From Tetrastigma voinierianum (taxonomy: Eukaryota; Streptophyta; Magnoliopsida; Vitales; Vitaceae), in the NCBI GenBank assembly GCA_016808115.1, contig JAEQBH010004562.1, forward strand, positions 62,001-126,000: DNA of 64,000 bases, read 5' to 3'. Positions 21,221 through 34,180 of this stretch are shown here, in pieces. Numbering within the stretch: the first letter of the stretch is position 1; each line of letters starts with the position of its first letter. The notes under the pieces were generated by a model. The model did no database searches and was not told where the DNA came from. It saw nothing but the letters and a program-made list of their open reading frames with translations. A program made the translations under genes and the position numbers.

Positions 21221-22547
21221 TGATGCAAACCATAAGAGCATGGAGTCACAAGTAATAATAAAGAGACTAAAATGTTCGGATATCGATTTCGTAGGGAAGG
21301 TGTGGTTTTAGTGAAGATTAAGTACCCCAGCTACTAAAGTTGTTCACTATTTGAGCGCCTCAATTATTTAGGGTGAAATTTTAAAATTTATAAAAACTAA
21401 ACTAAACAAAAACATAATGCTTTGTGAAAATTGGAGCAATTGACTAAAAATAGGAGAAAACTACTTAAGGAGGAACTAGGGTTGGTTATTGTCAATGATG
21501 TTTAGCAATTCATCCAAATGAGGCCTGGGTTGAATGATTTATGGCTTGAATCAGCCCGAGGCTACGGTACAAGGATCTCACTTTCATATTCCCCCTTGTA
21601 TGTTTTTCGTACTATCCACCTATTCATAGTTATGTCCTTCTAGGTTGATAGGGCAATACTTTTCAAAGGAAATTTTAATTCGAGAGGTTCATATCGCGCT
21701 TATGTCCTTGCAATAGAGCTACCTGCATCAAGCACAAATTGGTCATAGTTATCCTTGCAATCCTCAGTGTACATTTGGTGTCCCCTCTGATGAAATTTGC
21801 TTATCTTAGACCTTTACCTGTGTTAAAGCCAGCCTCTTTAACTAGGTTAATTCGAATCCCGATTAATTGATTCACACCTAAAGAAAATTATAACCATATC
21901 GAAGCTAAAATCCACACTCCACAAGGTCATGCTTCCTAGAAATAATCAATTACAAGCCAAGTTCTTCACAAATAAAACCTAAATCTATGAAATCTACAAA
22001 AAACCTAATATAAAAATGGAACAAATCTTGAAGAGGGAAAACCCGAGGGAAAGAACCCTCTCTCAAAGTTAAAGCCCCTAAATTGTCTTGAAATTAACCT
22101 TTAATACCTGAAAGCTAGGCCAAAATAGGCTGCTTAAGTAAATAAAGTGACGATAGTCACGTGGTCACAACCATAAAGGGCTTGTGGTCGCCACCACATA
22201 AAAAGTTGAATACAAAATTGATGCAGGATTATGTTGTGGTCACGACCACACCGAAGTTTCTAAAGATAGTTCTTGAAGAGGTATTGTGAGTGGTGACCAC
22301 ACGAAGATTTTCTTTGCCACCAGGTCCTCTTCAATTTGCTCTATGGTCATGACCTGACTTCTTCTTTGCATATCTTCCTCGAATTCTTGCCCAAAATTGC
22401 TTGCTTTTGTCTGGTTTTTCTTCATTGTTACAAAATACATAAATATATAAATTAGACATGTAAATGAGTAGGAAGGGTGTAAGTAACCATCAATCACTTT
22501 TGGAAATATACTATTTTACTGTAAGTTAACTTTTAAGCACACTAACA
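21221..22547 (-). repeat. 5' LTR of Athila-like element, copy 1
   Basis: 1327 bp. On the minus strand it starts TGTTAGTGTGCTT and ends GGTTTGCATCA. It contains shortened palindromic GTGGTC/GACCAC motifs near 22160-22350. A possible degenerate primer-binding site (TTTGTGTCGTT) follows. Confidence 0.6.
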
Positions 22548-22765
22548 ATATCCCAATTTTTTTTCTAAGAAAATTAAACAAAATACCAAAGCATTCTCAA
22601 AACCATTACTAAGCACCAACCCGACTCATATGGGGCACAAAACAAACAAAAGCACATACGAATAACAGCGAACAACACAAAGGAATAACTAAAGCAATTG
22701 GGAGATAAAAAAGTTGGATTTTTGAAAATTTTTTTTTTGAATTCTTGAATTCACGATGCGAAATA

Positions 22766-24603
22766 TGATAAGCTCAGATGGTTCAGTGGGCATGTGACAA
22801 GTAATATAAATAAAGTAGGTATCCCAATTCCACAAGGAGTTGTGATGCTAACTCCAAGTGGAATATCTCTTCTTTATCTGTTACAAATTGTAGGCGAAAT
22901 TGAATTCTAGAGATTTAACTTCTGGCCCGAAATTATGATAAACTATCTATTTCAGCCAGAAAGCGAATATGGATGAGTCTTTGGTCTAGAGTTTTGATTT
23001 CAATTTGCAATCCTAGCGATTGGTTAAGATTCTATTTCAATTGACATTTGAATTGTTAACTAATTGCAATCCTCATGAAGAAATTAATTGTGAATCGGCT
23101 TTTTGCAACTCACAACCTAGCCATAGGATTTAGGTATTTTGAATTTCTATAACCTAAAATCACAAGAATCGATACACTCGAAGATAAAGCTAAAATTTCC
23201 CCCTCGAAACCCATGAGTATCTCTGGTGATAATAAGATTGTGACATTGACCTAGATTGCTTTTTGTTATTCACTTCTCCAAATCTCACATTAAAGTCCAC
23301 CAGAATTAGAGTGATAGTGATCAATTATCGATTAAATTTAAGAACGAGATGAAACATTTACTTAATAAAACGAATGACAATTGAAATAGAAATCCAACAC
23401 CAAATTAAAAGTACATGCTCGATTTACATAAAAACCACTGAATATGAAACTAGAGCATTATGAGAAGATGAAAGATATCCAGATAGATGAGAACATAGAA
23501 GGAAAGAAAGTAACTTCAATTATAAATGTAGATCCTTTAAGAGTTGAATCTCTTTCTCACCTTATCTTAAAATCCTTGAAACTCACAAGTAACTGTTTCT
23601 CCTCCAAAAATAAACCCCTCTAAATTAGAGTTTCTTCCTTTTATATCTCAAGGCTAGGCTTCCAAAAATTACAAAAAATGGGTTGGATACTATAGATGGG
23701 CCGCTAGTGACGTCACGATGTCGTGAATCTCATGACATCATCGAGACTCTCAAGTCGCAACGTCGGGACTCTCATATCGCGACGTTGGGACTCTCACATT
23801 GCGATGTCGCGACTCTCACATTGCAACATCAGAGCTCTCAAATCGCGATGTCGTGAAACTAGATTATGAAACTAGAACATTATGAGAAGATAGAAAGATA
23901 ACCAAATGAATGAGAACATATAAAGGAAGAAACTACGTCTCCGTCACCAGATCTTGGTAGTTGAATGTCTTTCTCTACCTTATCTTTAAAACCTTGAAAC
24001 TCTAAGTCTAGTTTCTTCTCTAGAACGAACCCCCTCTAAATTAGGGTTTCTTCCTATTATATCTCGAGGGTAGACTTCAAAAAATTATAAAAAATCGGTT
24101 GGATATTGTAGATGGGCTGCCAGTGACGTCACGACGTTGTGACTCTCATGTCCCGACATCGGGACTCTTACGTCGCAACATCGGGACTCTCCGCAGCGTG
24201 GCTTGGCAAAGACTCGTTGCGATGTCGAGACTCTCGAGTCGCGAGAAGTTGAGACTCCGTGCAGCGTTGGGACTCTCACGTCATGGCGTCGGGACTTTCA
24301 CGTCGAGGCGTCAGTTTCAGAACTTCGAATTCTCATTTTAGCGTCGCGGCGTCTTGTCTTGATTATTTGGGGACATGGTTCTATCATGTTGGGACTTGAT
24401 ATGATTTGTTTTCTTTATTTGTTATTCTACTTTTCTTTTTCCCATTTCAGCTCGGTGTAACATATTACCTCGATGCCTAGGATTTGAGTGCTTAATGGAA
24501 AATATGAGCGAAAGAAGCGATTGTTAAACTTGATTATTAATATCATAAAAACTGTCAAATAATAACCAAAATATGAAGATAATATGGGTAAAATATACTA
24601 TCA
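22766..24603 (-). mobile_element. Athila/Tat-like LTR with internal duplication, copy 1
   Basis: On the minus strand it starts TGATAGTATATTTTAC (24603) and ends AGCTTATCA (22766). A block of ~430 bp is duplicated in tandem inside it (23440-23865 and 23866-24330), each part ending in a GACTCTCA minisatellite. The second copy at 54526-56295 is preceded by a better purine tract (ACAGGGG). Whether a partner LTR exists in the window is unclear. Confidence 0.5.
23700..24330. repeat. 22-bp minisatellite blocks, copy 1
   Basis: Two clusters (23700-23865 and 24125-24330) of a 22-bp unit of the type TCGCAACGTCGGGACTCTCA plus two bases, about seven degenerate units each. Rich in CG dinucleotides relative to surroundings. 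Confidence 0.7.
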
Positions 24604-25869
24604 CCACGTATCCGTTCTACTAAGGTTGTCCTCTATTAAATTTGTTATTAAGCACAAGTTCTAGGTGAAGGTTGGGTTTAATAACTAAATGAGTGTCTAG
24701 TAGGGCTCTCACATTGGCTCTTTCGGGATCTGAAGAAAAGACATTCTTGGTCATGCAAATAGGAGGAATGATTCTGTCAACAATAATTTAATATACTGGT
24801 CGGGGACGATAGTTGTTTAAAAGGCATTAACAACTTGATGGGATTTCTTTAAACGACATTCACAGGTTCCACCCGACATTGATGTCGAATTAAGCGATCA
24901 GCCTCTTGTTTTGCTCATCCTTTACCAAACTTCGAGCTCTTGAATTTTCCAGTTAACTTGATGACATCCATACGCATTGAGAATCGGCCTATAATTTAAG
25001 AAGCCTATAATTTCATATATGCTAATTAGTGTTGCGTGAATAGAAATGAGAATGGTAGACAATTTTCTTAACTTTTTGGTAGGTAGGATGGACATATATT
25101 AGTTTTTTGAGTGGGTAGGATGAAACAGTGTACACCTTTTAATATGTATTGATGGAGAATTTCTTGTCCTTTTATCTTAAAGTATATGGGACTTAGTCTC
25201 ATTATGAACAAACTCAAATACTTCACTTAATTATGTAAAGAAATTCATCTGATAATAGTAGCATCATCTTGATACCTGGTGAAGGATAATGAATTAACAA
25301 CAAAATTGTTGTGGAATAGACTACTTTAGATTCTCAAGAGGGCAGATTAAGTTAGTAGCTACATTGAAAGACAATGCAGTTTATTAGAATACACATTTTA
25401 TTAACGTTCAATTTTGGGAGTTAATTGTTAGCATTTAAGTTTTATGTTAAATTAGGATTAATTGTTCATTTAAATGTTATTATTTAATTATTAGTTTGTA
25501 TATGAAAGTTATTTTTTAAACCCAACCAAAAATATTTCTAAACCATGTAACTTAATGTTTGTCGGTTTTTAGATTACCATATAATTGTGTTGTGCAAAAG
25601 AGGAACAATTAAAAAATGAGAAATAACATATTAAAGTATGGATATAGAACGCTTACAAAAATATAAATGATCTATTTAATCAATTCATTTTTACAGCATG
25701 AAAGTGTAAATTACTGTTTTAGGATATTCCTATCCATTCATTGTATTGTTGATATTTTGTCCTAACAAACAAAGTGAAATATTCATACTCATTTATGAAT
25801 ATGAGTTAAATATTCTTCCATATGTTGTTATCGTGCTTTTGGTGTATTTTATTTTTTCTCTTTCTAATT
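24604..25869. repeat. AT-rich DNA with recurring motif X
   Basis: The first ~400 bp resembles decayed Athila/Tat sequence. Motif X (ATGAGAATGGTAGACAA, then TTTTTGGTAGGTAGGATGG and TTCTTGTCCTTTTATCTTA) occurs at ~25049 and motif Y at ~25755. No gene. Confidence 0.5.
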
Positions 25870-26206
25870 AATTATCTTGTACTTAAGTTTTAGAGGTTCT
25901 CCTACTTATCAGGTCGTCTTTGGCGTTGGACTGTCCTATTACGCTTGAGTACCTATCATTAGTGCTTTCATTGAGAGTCGGTGCTTATCGGGAAAGGGCT
26001 ACCTAGAAGAGGGCTACCAGATGCCTTAGAGGTGGGGTCAAAGCCTCGGAGTGTGATCGTTCATGGACGATCACCTTCTTTAGGAGTGGGCAATGATTCG
26101 ATCCCACATCAGCTCCATATAAAATTGGACTGGTACTTAAGTGTGAGAGGTTCTCCCTTCTCCCACCTATCCGGCCAATCTTTTGGGTTTGATCTCTGAT
26201 GAAGTA
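25870..26206 (+). mobile_element. TRIM-like element, copy 1
   Basis: Two direct repeats starting ACTTAAGT, then GAGGTTCTCC, at ~25880 and ~26133, each running to TACCTATCATT or GCCTATCATT. The second lies in a longer unit with a TATA-like CCATATAAAATTGG (~26115) and a 7-bp hairpin TGATCGT/ACGATCA around 26058. Between them is ~160 bp without coding capacity. This fits a very small LTR element (TRIM). Its second copy is at ~57560-57930. Confidence 0.45.
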
Positions 26207-26727
26207 GTGCCTATCATTATCTTTCAGACTATCTACTTGAGAAATAGATATGTTAATTAGCACATTAACATCATGCTTCAATTGTCTATTTCAACTTTGT
26301 GCAATAACCTCAACAATTTAGATGTCCACCATATATTAATTATTCTTAGAATATATGAAAAGACTAACAGAGTTGAGTTAATATATCTTATAGAAATTTA
26401 AATGTTTAGTGTTGAATGAAAAGTGCTATAAATGTTTTGTTCTAACTAACAAAGTTGGAAATTCATACTCATTCATGAATATGAGTGGCATCTTTTTCCA
26501 TGTTATTATATGCTTTTGGCATAAGATGTATGGCGAAAAACTTTTTTTTGTTCCTTCGAATTCATTGTCTTTATCAACAACACGTGGATATGATAAATTG
26601 GTAGGCAAATCTATCAACATATATCATAAGTTAGTTGTGTCTTTTCCCCATACGAACTTCAACCTTGTGTTCTAATCTCAATAATTTGAATGACAATTAT
26701 ATTATTTATTTAAAAAAAAAAGAGAGG
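26207..26727. repeat. AT-rich DNA with motif Y
   Basis: Contains motif Y (TTCTAACTAACAAAGTTG, ATTCATACTCATTCATGAAT, TTATATGCTTTTGGC) at ~26438. No gene. Confidence 0.5.
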
Positions 26728-29700
26728 TATAAAACCGAAAAATATTCAATTTTCACAACAAAAGAGAATAAAAACGATGTTTCCTCTATGAGCCTACAGG
26801 TGTAAAATCTGAAAAATTTCTAGATATAGGATGATGAAACAAACTATACCATTGGAATTGTCTCGCGAAATCTAGCTACCCAGTCGAATTTTGTCGAATT
26901 CTAAGACAGTCAGAAATTTCACATTTTTCAGGGTGACGGGTGTCCAGTGGACCCAAAAAAAATGAGATTTTTGAAGAAAATCTTGGAAGTTGAGTAATAA
27001 TTTAAAGAAAGTTCGTATAAGATAATTTGAACTTGAACTGGGATGAAATAAATTCTTTTGGTGCAAAACGGACCTGAGCAAGGGGGGACACGTGGCAGGA
27101 TGTGAACCACGTATCCAAAGTACAAAAGGAGAAAAAAAATTTCATTTGGAGGGGATCTCCCATTTTTTGGTGTTTGGAAGCATTTAGAGGTAGAGTGAGG
27201 GAGAGAAAGAAAAAAAATAAAAAAATGAAAACTTCTCTCTTGATCTAAGGAGTTAAAGTGAGTCAGGGGTCGTTAGACGAGAATGAAAGTTCATCGCCAC
27301 TTTCGACGAGAGTGCATGTGGTCACCCAGAGCCCGAGTTTAACGAGGATTCAAGCGGGAGTTCGGAAATCAAAGGTTTTTGGTTTAGGAAGCGCCCACGG
27401 GACTTCTAGAGTTTCTTCTAAGCTCAGAGGTAGGTTCACTTCTACTTTTGTTTATTTTCTCGATTATAGGAATGTTTAGTTTGAGTTTTAATTCCCTAAG
27501 GGACTCTTTGGCCATTTTTGCCCTAAGGGGCTGTTTGGAAAATTAATGGGTTATGGGAATAGTGCCCTGTTTTGACCCTATATGATGTCCAGTTTTAGGG
27601 GCTGATTTTCGGTTAGAAAATGGGAGAATTTAATTTAGTATCCTTGAGAAATTGTATCTCTATATGAGAACTTGATGTTTAGGCTTTTAAATCCACTGAG
27701 TGGACCTCTATAACTGAAGTTATGGTCTGTTTTTCGGGACCCCTTTCTGTTTTGCCATGTTTTAGCGAAACCTATTGTCCAGATTTTTGGGGCTGATTTT
27801 CAGTTGGGAATAAGTGAGAATTTGGGCTAGTATCCTTCAAGGAATTGTATCTCTACATAATAACTTGATGTTAGGCGTTTGAGTAACCCAAATCGGACCT
27901 CTATAACTCAAGTTATGGTCCTTTTCCCGGGACTGCTACAACTTAGGTTGTTCTTCATTTGTCGGTTTTAGAATGTTAGGGGACTAGTTTTTGAACTGAG
28001 TTTGGAACTATTATGTGGTCTATTATGGCTTGCTTCGAGGGCCATTATGTGACTTGTTTGAGTGTATCATTACTTGATTAAGAGTGACATGTTATGATGT
28101 CAATATGTGTGTTCAAATATGTTAGCATGTGATGAATTGTTGTGTGCAATGGCCTTGATATGGCTTGATTGTGAGTGTGCCACTACTTGAAAATGTAATT
28201 ACCCATTTGGATGTCAATATGAGTACTCTAATGGATTGACATGTGATGTGTTTGTGTATGAAAAAGGCCATTGCATGCCCTGTCCGTTAGCTATTTGTGG
28301 ACATGTTATGTCACATCTTGGCCTAGAGGATAATGTAAGTCATTGCTTGATTGGTGATGGCTTGTGGTTGTCAATGTATGTGTGCATAAATATGTTGACA
28401 TGAATTGTGTGATTTATTTGGAAATTGTATGTTAATTGATATAATTGTCCAAATGATTCATGGGTGATTTGCATGAGTAGAGTTGTCCATATATCATCCA
28501 TCATATATGTGACATGATATATAAATAGGCAATGGCATATTGCTTTGCATTTGTGCACGGGGACATTGCATGCAATGGGCGTGTGGGCATGGGTTTAAAT
28601 CATTTATCATTCTTGGTAAATGGGTGGTGGACTCGGTATCTAGGACTACGTCCCATAGAGTTCCACGGTTTTACGGTATGAAGGAAAATACGTGTGTTGG
28701 GCCAAAAAAAATGGCAAAAAAGGGTAGAATGCCTATTTAGTTGCGGTTGGACATGATCACAGACGGTGAAAGCCTGTAAAAATGTCAAAAATGGAAGATA
28801 TGCATTTTTAGTTCTTGGTTGAACATTATCACCAGTGGTGAAAGCGTAAAAATGTCAACAAAGGGAAAATTCCTATTAGTTTGCGGTTGGACATGATCAC
28901 ATGGTGGCAAGTAAAATTCGAAAAGTATGGCGTCTGTTGAAAGCAGAAAATCCGTTGCCCACAAATGTATAAACACACGAGATTTTGATAAATCAAATGA
29001 GTTTTGGTTATAACACAAAAAGCTTTTGTGTTGGAAAAAAATGGTAATTGATTGAACATAAATAATGGTTTTCACACTTGGCATATGCATGTGTGAGAGA
29101 GTCGGTGAGGACTCGGGACATGGGACAGGGTGAGTCACATTCTCATCATTGGCATATAGACATTTGAGTATGAATGTGTATGTTTTTACTTGAATGTATG
29201 AAATGGCATTGCATGTGCACTTAGGTGGGGAGTAGCCACTTGTAGGAATTGTTCTATGCGGGCATTGCTCGCACAATGGTAGGACCCCCTTTCGAGGGTT
29301 CAAAGGGGAGTGTGCGGAGAGACGGCTGCTTGGAGGCCATGATTTTGAAGGAAGCAGGATGTGGCCCCACGATAAATATTTTTAATAAGCTATATTAGAA
29401 CAAGCTAGTTTTAGTATATGTTCTGTATAAGAGTGTTGTAATAAGCTCTTATGAATTTGTTGGCAGATATAGTTGTATAGTGGGGATATGGACGGATGGA
29501 CCTGTGGCCAGAACTCTTCATCTGTTGAGTACTGGATGGAGTTGTAGTTGCCTCTTGTTATATAGGTTGTATGTTGGGTAGAGCTCACGAACAAAGGAGA
29601 CCTTCATGGGTTTTCCTGTGAATATGGATCTGATAAATGGGACACGATAGTGTGGTGTCGAGGTTACTCTCGAAATCCATAGAATTACATGAGTTGTGAG

Positions 29701-29738
29701 GTTTATTCAATGGGACCCTCGGGTTTTGGGGTGTCACG
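26728..29738 (+). mobile_element. Family L solo LTR (copy B)
   Basis: 3011 bp. It starts TATAAAACCG (originally TG, compare TGTAAAACCGAG at 35979 and 58415) and ends GGGGTGTCAC. No internal coding sequence of the parent element is present. The right flank (GGAAG) and the left flank of the duplicate copy (TGAAG) together suggest a target duplication of about GAAG. The TG/CA ends are nearly palindromic, so orientation is not certain. The motif GCTCAC-CC-TTTC near its right end recalls Del/Tekay-type LTRs (from memory). Confidence 0.65.
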
Positions 29739-32700
29739 GGAAGACTGAGAAAGTTTGAAGCTAATAGAATTTCTCATAAATTTAAAATATTAATATTCAA
29801 GGGAAGGAATTACATTATTCAATGTTTTTATTTGGGCTCACGAGTTCAAATTTTGGCTTTCCACCCACTTTGTTAAGGTTTTAAATAGCATTCACCAATG
29901 AGTTGCATCCTTTTTTATCATACACAGTTTCATTTTTGTTTTGCACTTCAATTTGAATTATTGAGGAGACACATTGTAATAAGCTTTTCAACTTATAGCC
30001 ACTAGATAAATTTAAATAATATGCATATAAATCAAATTTGAGTATTTATGTGTCAAGGTATTAATTTGAAAACATTTAATGTTTTTTAAAATTCAAGCCA
30101 ATTAATAACTTTTACTCTTATATAGTTTTTTAATTGAGTTTTCATAAATCTAAATTGCCTTTTATACATAACAAAGTAATCTTCAGCACTTTTTTTATTC
30201 CCTCACGTATTTTATCTTAGCTTTGCATCTCGATTAAATACTTTAAATATCAAGGTATTAGAGCGCGACAATATTTATTTATTAGGAACTTTTAATAAAC
30301 TAGTTTTAAAACATTATTTTGAAATATTTGTGAATTAAAAATCATTACTAAAAATGATAGATAATCATTTATTCATTTAGAAACAAGCTCAAACATGAAA
30401 GACATCATTCTGGTGAACCCACCTTGTATACAATTTTACTACATTCTCAGTTGAAAGTGCACTTTGTGTAAGAAATTTATGTAGATAGTTCCTTGGTGCC
30501 TCGGAGAGCACAAGTTCTTTAAAAAACGGGAGAGTGGTAGGATCACGATCCACCTCGGGCGGCACCAGCGATTGCTGGTAGTATTATGATTTGATGATGT
30601 GGCGACCTCGATTTTGCCAGGCACCTGAAAATATGATCAGAACACCCGCTTTCATACTTACGAGTTGATGATTGATGTTATCCCGTTTATATTGTTAGAC
30701 TTTAAAGGATAATGAGTTTCCACCGGTCGCCCAATTTCATGTTTCTAAACTTTTTTTACCAAGACTTTGCCTTCAAATATTCAGCAACATATATCAGCTA
30801 CCAAGTTGTCGTATTTATATCCATTTGTGAGTAATTGTTAATGTTTATTAGAACTAACATGATTGAATATTCATTATTGTGAATGACATCCTTTTTTCAT
30901 GGTATATATCGACTTAGGTGGTATGCGGAGAAAAAGTTATTTGTCTTACTTTGGCTCCTTCTAATTAATTATCTTTCTCAACGAAGCTATGAGCATGAGA
31001 ATTCTTATCTAATCCATCAAGCGATATCTTGCTTGTCTCTCCCCTATCTTTCCTTCGTGTGAAATATTGAGTTAATTCTCAACTTTTTGGTAGGTAGGGC
31101 TGAACAATAGTTTAACTTTATGTCATTCGCATGTACCTGCAGTACTAAAATGCGTTAATAAAGCATTTCTATTGCCTTCTAATTTGGAGGTTATTAGATA
31201 ATAAATAATGGTATATTGCCATAACAGCAAACTTATGGCCAAATAGATTTTTAAATATTTGTTCAATTGATTGTCACCTTGATATCCTCATGGTTGTGAT
31301 TTGGATTAATAAATTTTAATTCTTATATTGTAATTTCTTAATTTACAATTCTCTCTTATTAATTACTCCTCGCGGTAGTTTTTCACCTATATATTACGCG
31401 ATGTTATTTTCTTCATACTTTTCAAATCATTTACCTGGAAATAATTTTAGAAGCCTATGATTTTTCATATTTGCTTATTAAATCTTGCATGATTAGAAAA
31501 TGAGAATAGTGAACAAACTTCTTGGGGTTTTGAGTATGAGTCTGTGATGAGCATGTGGCATATTTTTAATATACTGCTGATGAGGCATTTCTTGTCCTTT
31601 TATCTTAAAAACATTTATGGTTTGGGTCTTATTATTAGGGAAGTCAAATAAAATCTTATCCTTCATAATTATTTAAGAAAATTAAAAACTATGTACTTTA
31701 ATCTTATAACTACCATATGAAATGACATATTAGACGATAAAAAATGGTTATGGGTTGCTAACTCACTTAAAACTTATTTAAACTTCCCAATAGAATAATT
31801 GAGAATTAATCATGACTTTATTCAAAGATACGTACAATTTTATTAGAAGAATGTATATACTAGTTTCATTAATCTTTATCCATGAGTTTGTCATCCTTTT
31901 ATTCTAAATTATTATATGGTTTTAGGAATTGTTTGGTAAGAGAAATTGATATTATAATCTATCGGTGTCATCCTTCAAGCTTGTCTCTTTCCCTCATGTG
32001 AACTTGAGCCACTTGTACATAATCACCGTAATTTAAATGCCAACTATACACTTATACTCTAAAAATGGATGAAAAAGACTAAAGGTTAAAGAGTGCAATG
32101 TCAGCACAAAATTCAAATACTTAATATTTAATGGAAGTATTATTAATAGCAGTACATTCTAACTAGCAAAGTTAGAATACTAGTCCAATGTGAGTGGTTC
32201 TTTTCCATGTTGTTGTGCTATGTGCTTTTGGTGTAAAAGCTAGTAAAACAATAATAAAAGAATTAAAAGACTCCTTCCAATTGATCATCTTCATCAACAA
32301 ACAATGAATGTAGTAAATTGATTTGTGAATCTTTCCCTCATATGAACTTCAGCATATTGTCCACCAACAATTGATGCCGGTATATATTATTTTGAAAAAT
32401 TATAGGAAAATTAACATGTGTTGTATAATTTTTTAAAAATAATTAATATGACAGGTATTGTGCATGTTTTATTTTAGCCTAAGTGACTATGTTCAATATC
32501 ATTTCACGAATGAAGTTGTCATTTTCATAAATCATTTTCAACCTTAGTTGCATTCAAATTTGAGTTGTGGTAATAAATAAATGATACCTATTGTTGTAAT
32601 AGCTTAAACATATACTTGAGCTAAATAAATTTAAAATAATGTTCATAACCATTTCCATATTATTTTTATATATCAAAGAGATTAAGTGAAACCATTTAGT

Positions 32701-34180
32701 GATTTTAAAATAAAATTTTATTTTTAAATTTGTATAATTGTTTTTGTTTTTATGTTTTCATAAATCTAAACAATTTATTACACATATAAGAAAGTAATCT
32801 TAATTTCTACCTTATTTTTTAAAACAACGTCTCTGGTGTACATATCTGTGAGTTTGAAAAGTTATTTCATGTTTTTCCTAATTAGTCTTGTGTGAATAAG
32901 AAATGAGAATAATAGACAAGTTCCTTAGTTTTTATGGTAGGTACAAGATGAACACTAGTTTTGCTTTATACCTAGCATGTGCATACAACTTACTTTAAAT
33001 GCATTAATAATGTGTTTCTATTTGCTTTCAATTTGATTTGTTGGATGATAAAAGAAATAAGACCTAAGCTATTACTATAATAGCTTAAACCTATATTAAC
33101 TATTTTAAAATGTCCATACTAGTTTTATAGCGTGTTTAAATAATAAGGTATTAAAATGATGATCAATGTTGGATTACCTACATAATTTATTCTTGTGTTT
33201 ATATAAGTACAAATCTAAACAAGTTGATTTTTACTTATGCATGAAGTGAATCATGCATTACTGTAATTCACCTCCTTATTTTTAACACATCTCTAGTCTC
33301 ATACCTAATGATTTGAAAAGCCAATAATAGCAGTGAAGCTAATATTAAATAAGAGTTTCATACTTTCCTAAAGACTAAGAAGAATTCATTGGACCAATTG
33401 GAGATTGCTTCATCAGGGTGTTGATCATTTTGGCCATGTTCTGAAGATCAATTTGTATGAGTAAAGCAACCAAGTAATTCTATGTGATCCTATTTATGTA
33501 GTATATTTAGTTATGGTGTCTTAGAATTGTGATATTTTGCTCCATTGTTTGTGTGGTAATTTTTCTCATAAAAATATTTATGTAACTTTCATAGTCTTTC
33601 GATTATCTCTATTACACTTATTATCACAGATATCTAATAGTTTTAATTTGGATTAAGTAAATTTTAGTTTTATATTCTTATTTTCCGTTTGCCATTCATC
33701 TCCTCTATGTGTTACTACATACGACAATGATTTTCACCTATAAATAACACAAAATTATTTTAGAATATTTCCCTATCTATTTGCATAGCAATTTAAAATC
33801 TCTGATTTCATATTGCCTAATGAATTAGCTTTGCATGAAGAAAATGAGAATAGTAGACAAATTCCTTAGTTTTTTGGTAGATAGGATGGGCGTCTTATAC
33901 CTTTTTAATATGCATTGAAGAGTATTTCTTGTTCTTTATCAAAATTATTTATTACTTCGGTCTTATTATAAGTAAAGTCCAAATAAAATCTTATCCCATG
34001 TAATATGTAAGAAATTAAAGCTAATGATAGCATCATCCTAAGACACTAGGTGAAGTAGCATAATAAACTAATAATAAAATATGGTTTGTAGATTGCGAAT
34101 TCAAAATAGTTTATTTGGAGTTTACTCTAGAGAACAATTAAATTAATGCTTCCTTCATAGCTAATGATTTTATTAGTAAT
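29739..34180. repeat. AT-rich block of recurring motifs X and Y, copy 1
   Basis: Motif X recurs at ~31085, 31497, 32905 and 33843; motif Y at ~30850 and 32160. A longer segment at 29850-30180 recurs, diverged, at 32500-32800. The order suggests an old tandemly amplified sequence with a complex unit. No coding region found. Confidence 0.55.

Larger units (their letters stand above)
16522..22547 (-). mobile_element. Non-autonomous Athila-like element, copy 1
   Basis: Direct LTRs at 16522-18178 (3') and 21221-22547 (5'). A polypurine tract AATTCCCCAAAA (plus strand) lies at 18179-18190. A single gag/protease-like ORF remnant is at 20002-21053. No reverse transcriptase, RNase H or integrase is recognisable in the remaining ~1.8 kb of internal DNA. 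The flanks TGTTG and ATATC do not match as a target duplication. The whole element is repeated at 48201-54309. Confidence 0.65.

Noticed and set aside
23700..24330. Centromeric satellite
   Set aside because: The 22-bp units are confined to a duplicated block inside one LTR type.
28785..29303. 172-codon open frame on the minus strand
   Set aside because: It lies inside the family L solo LTR, shows no domain, and its duplicate at ~60480-60960 is broken.
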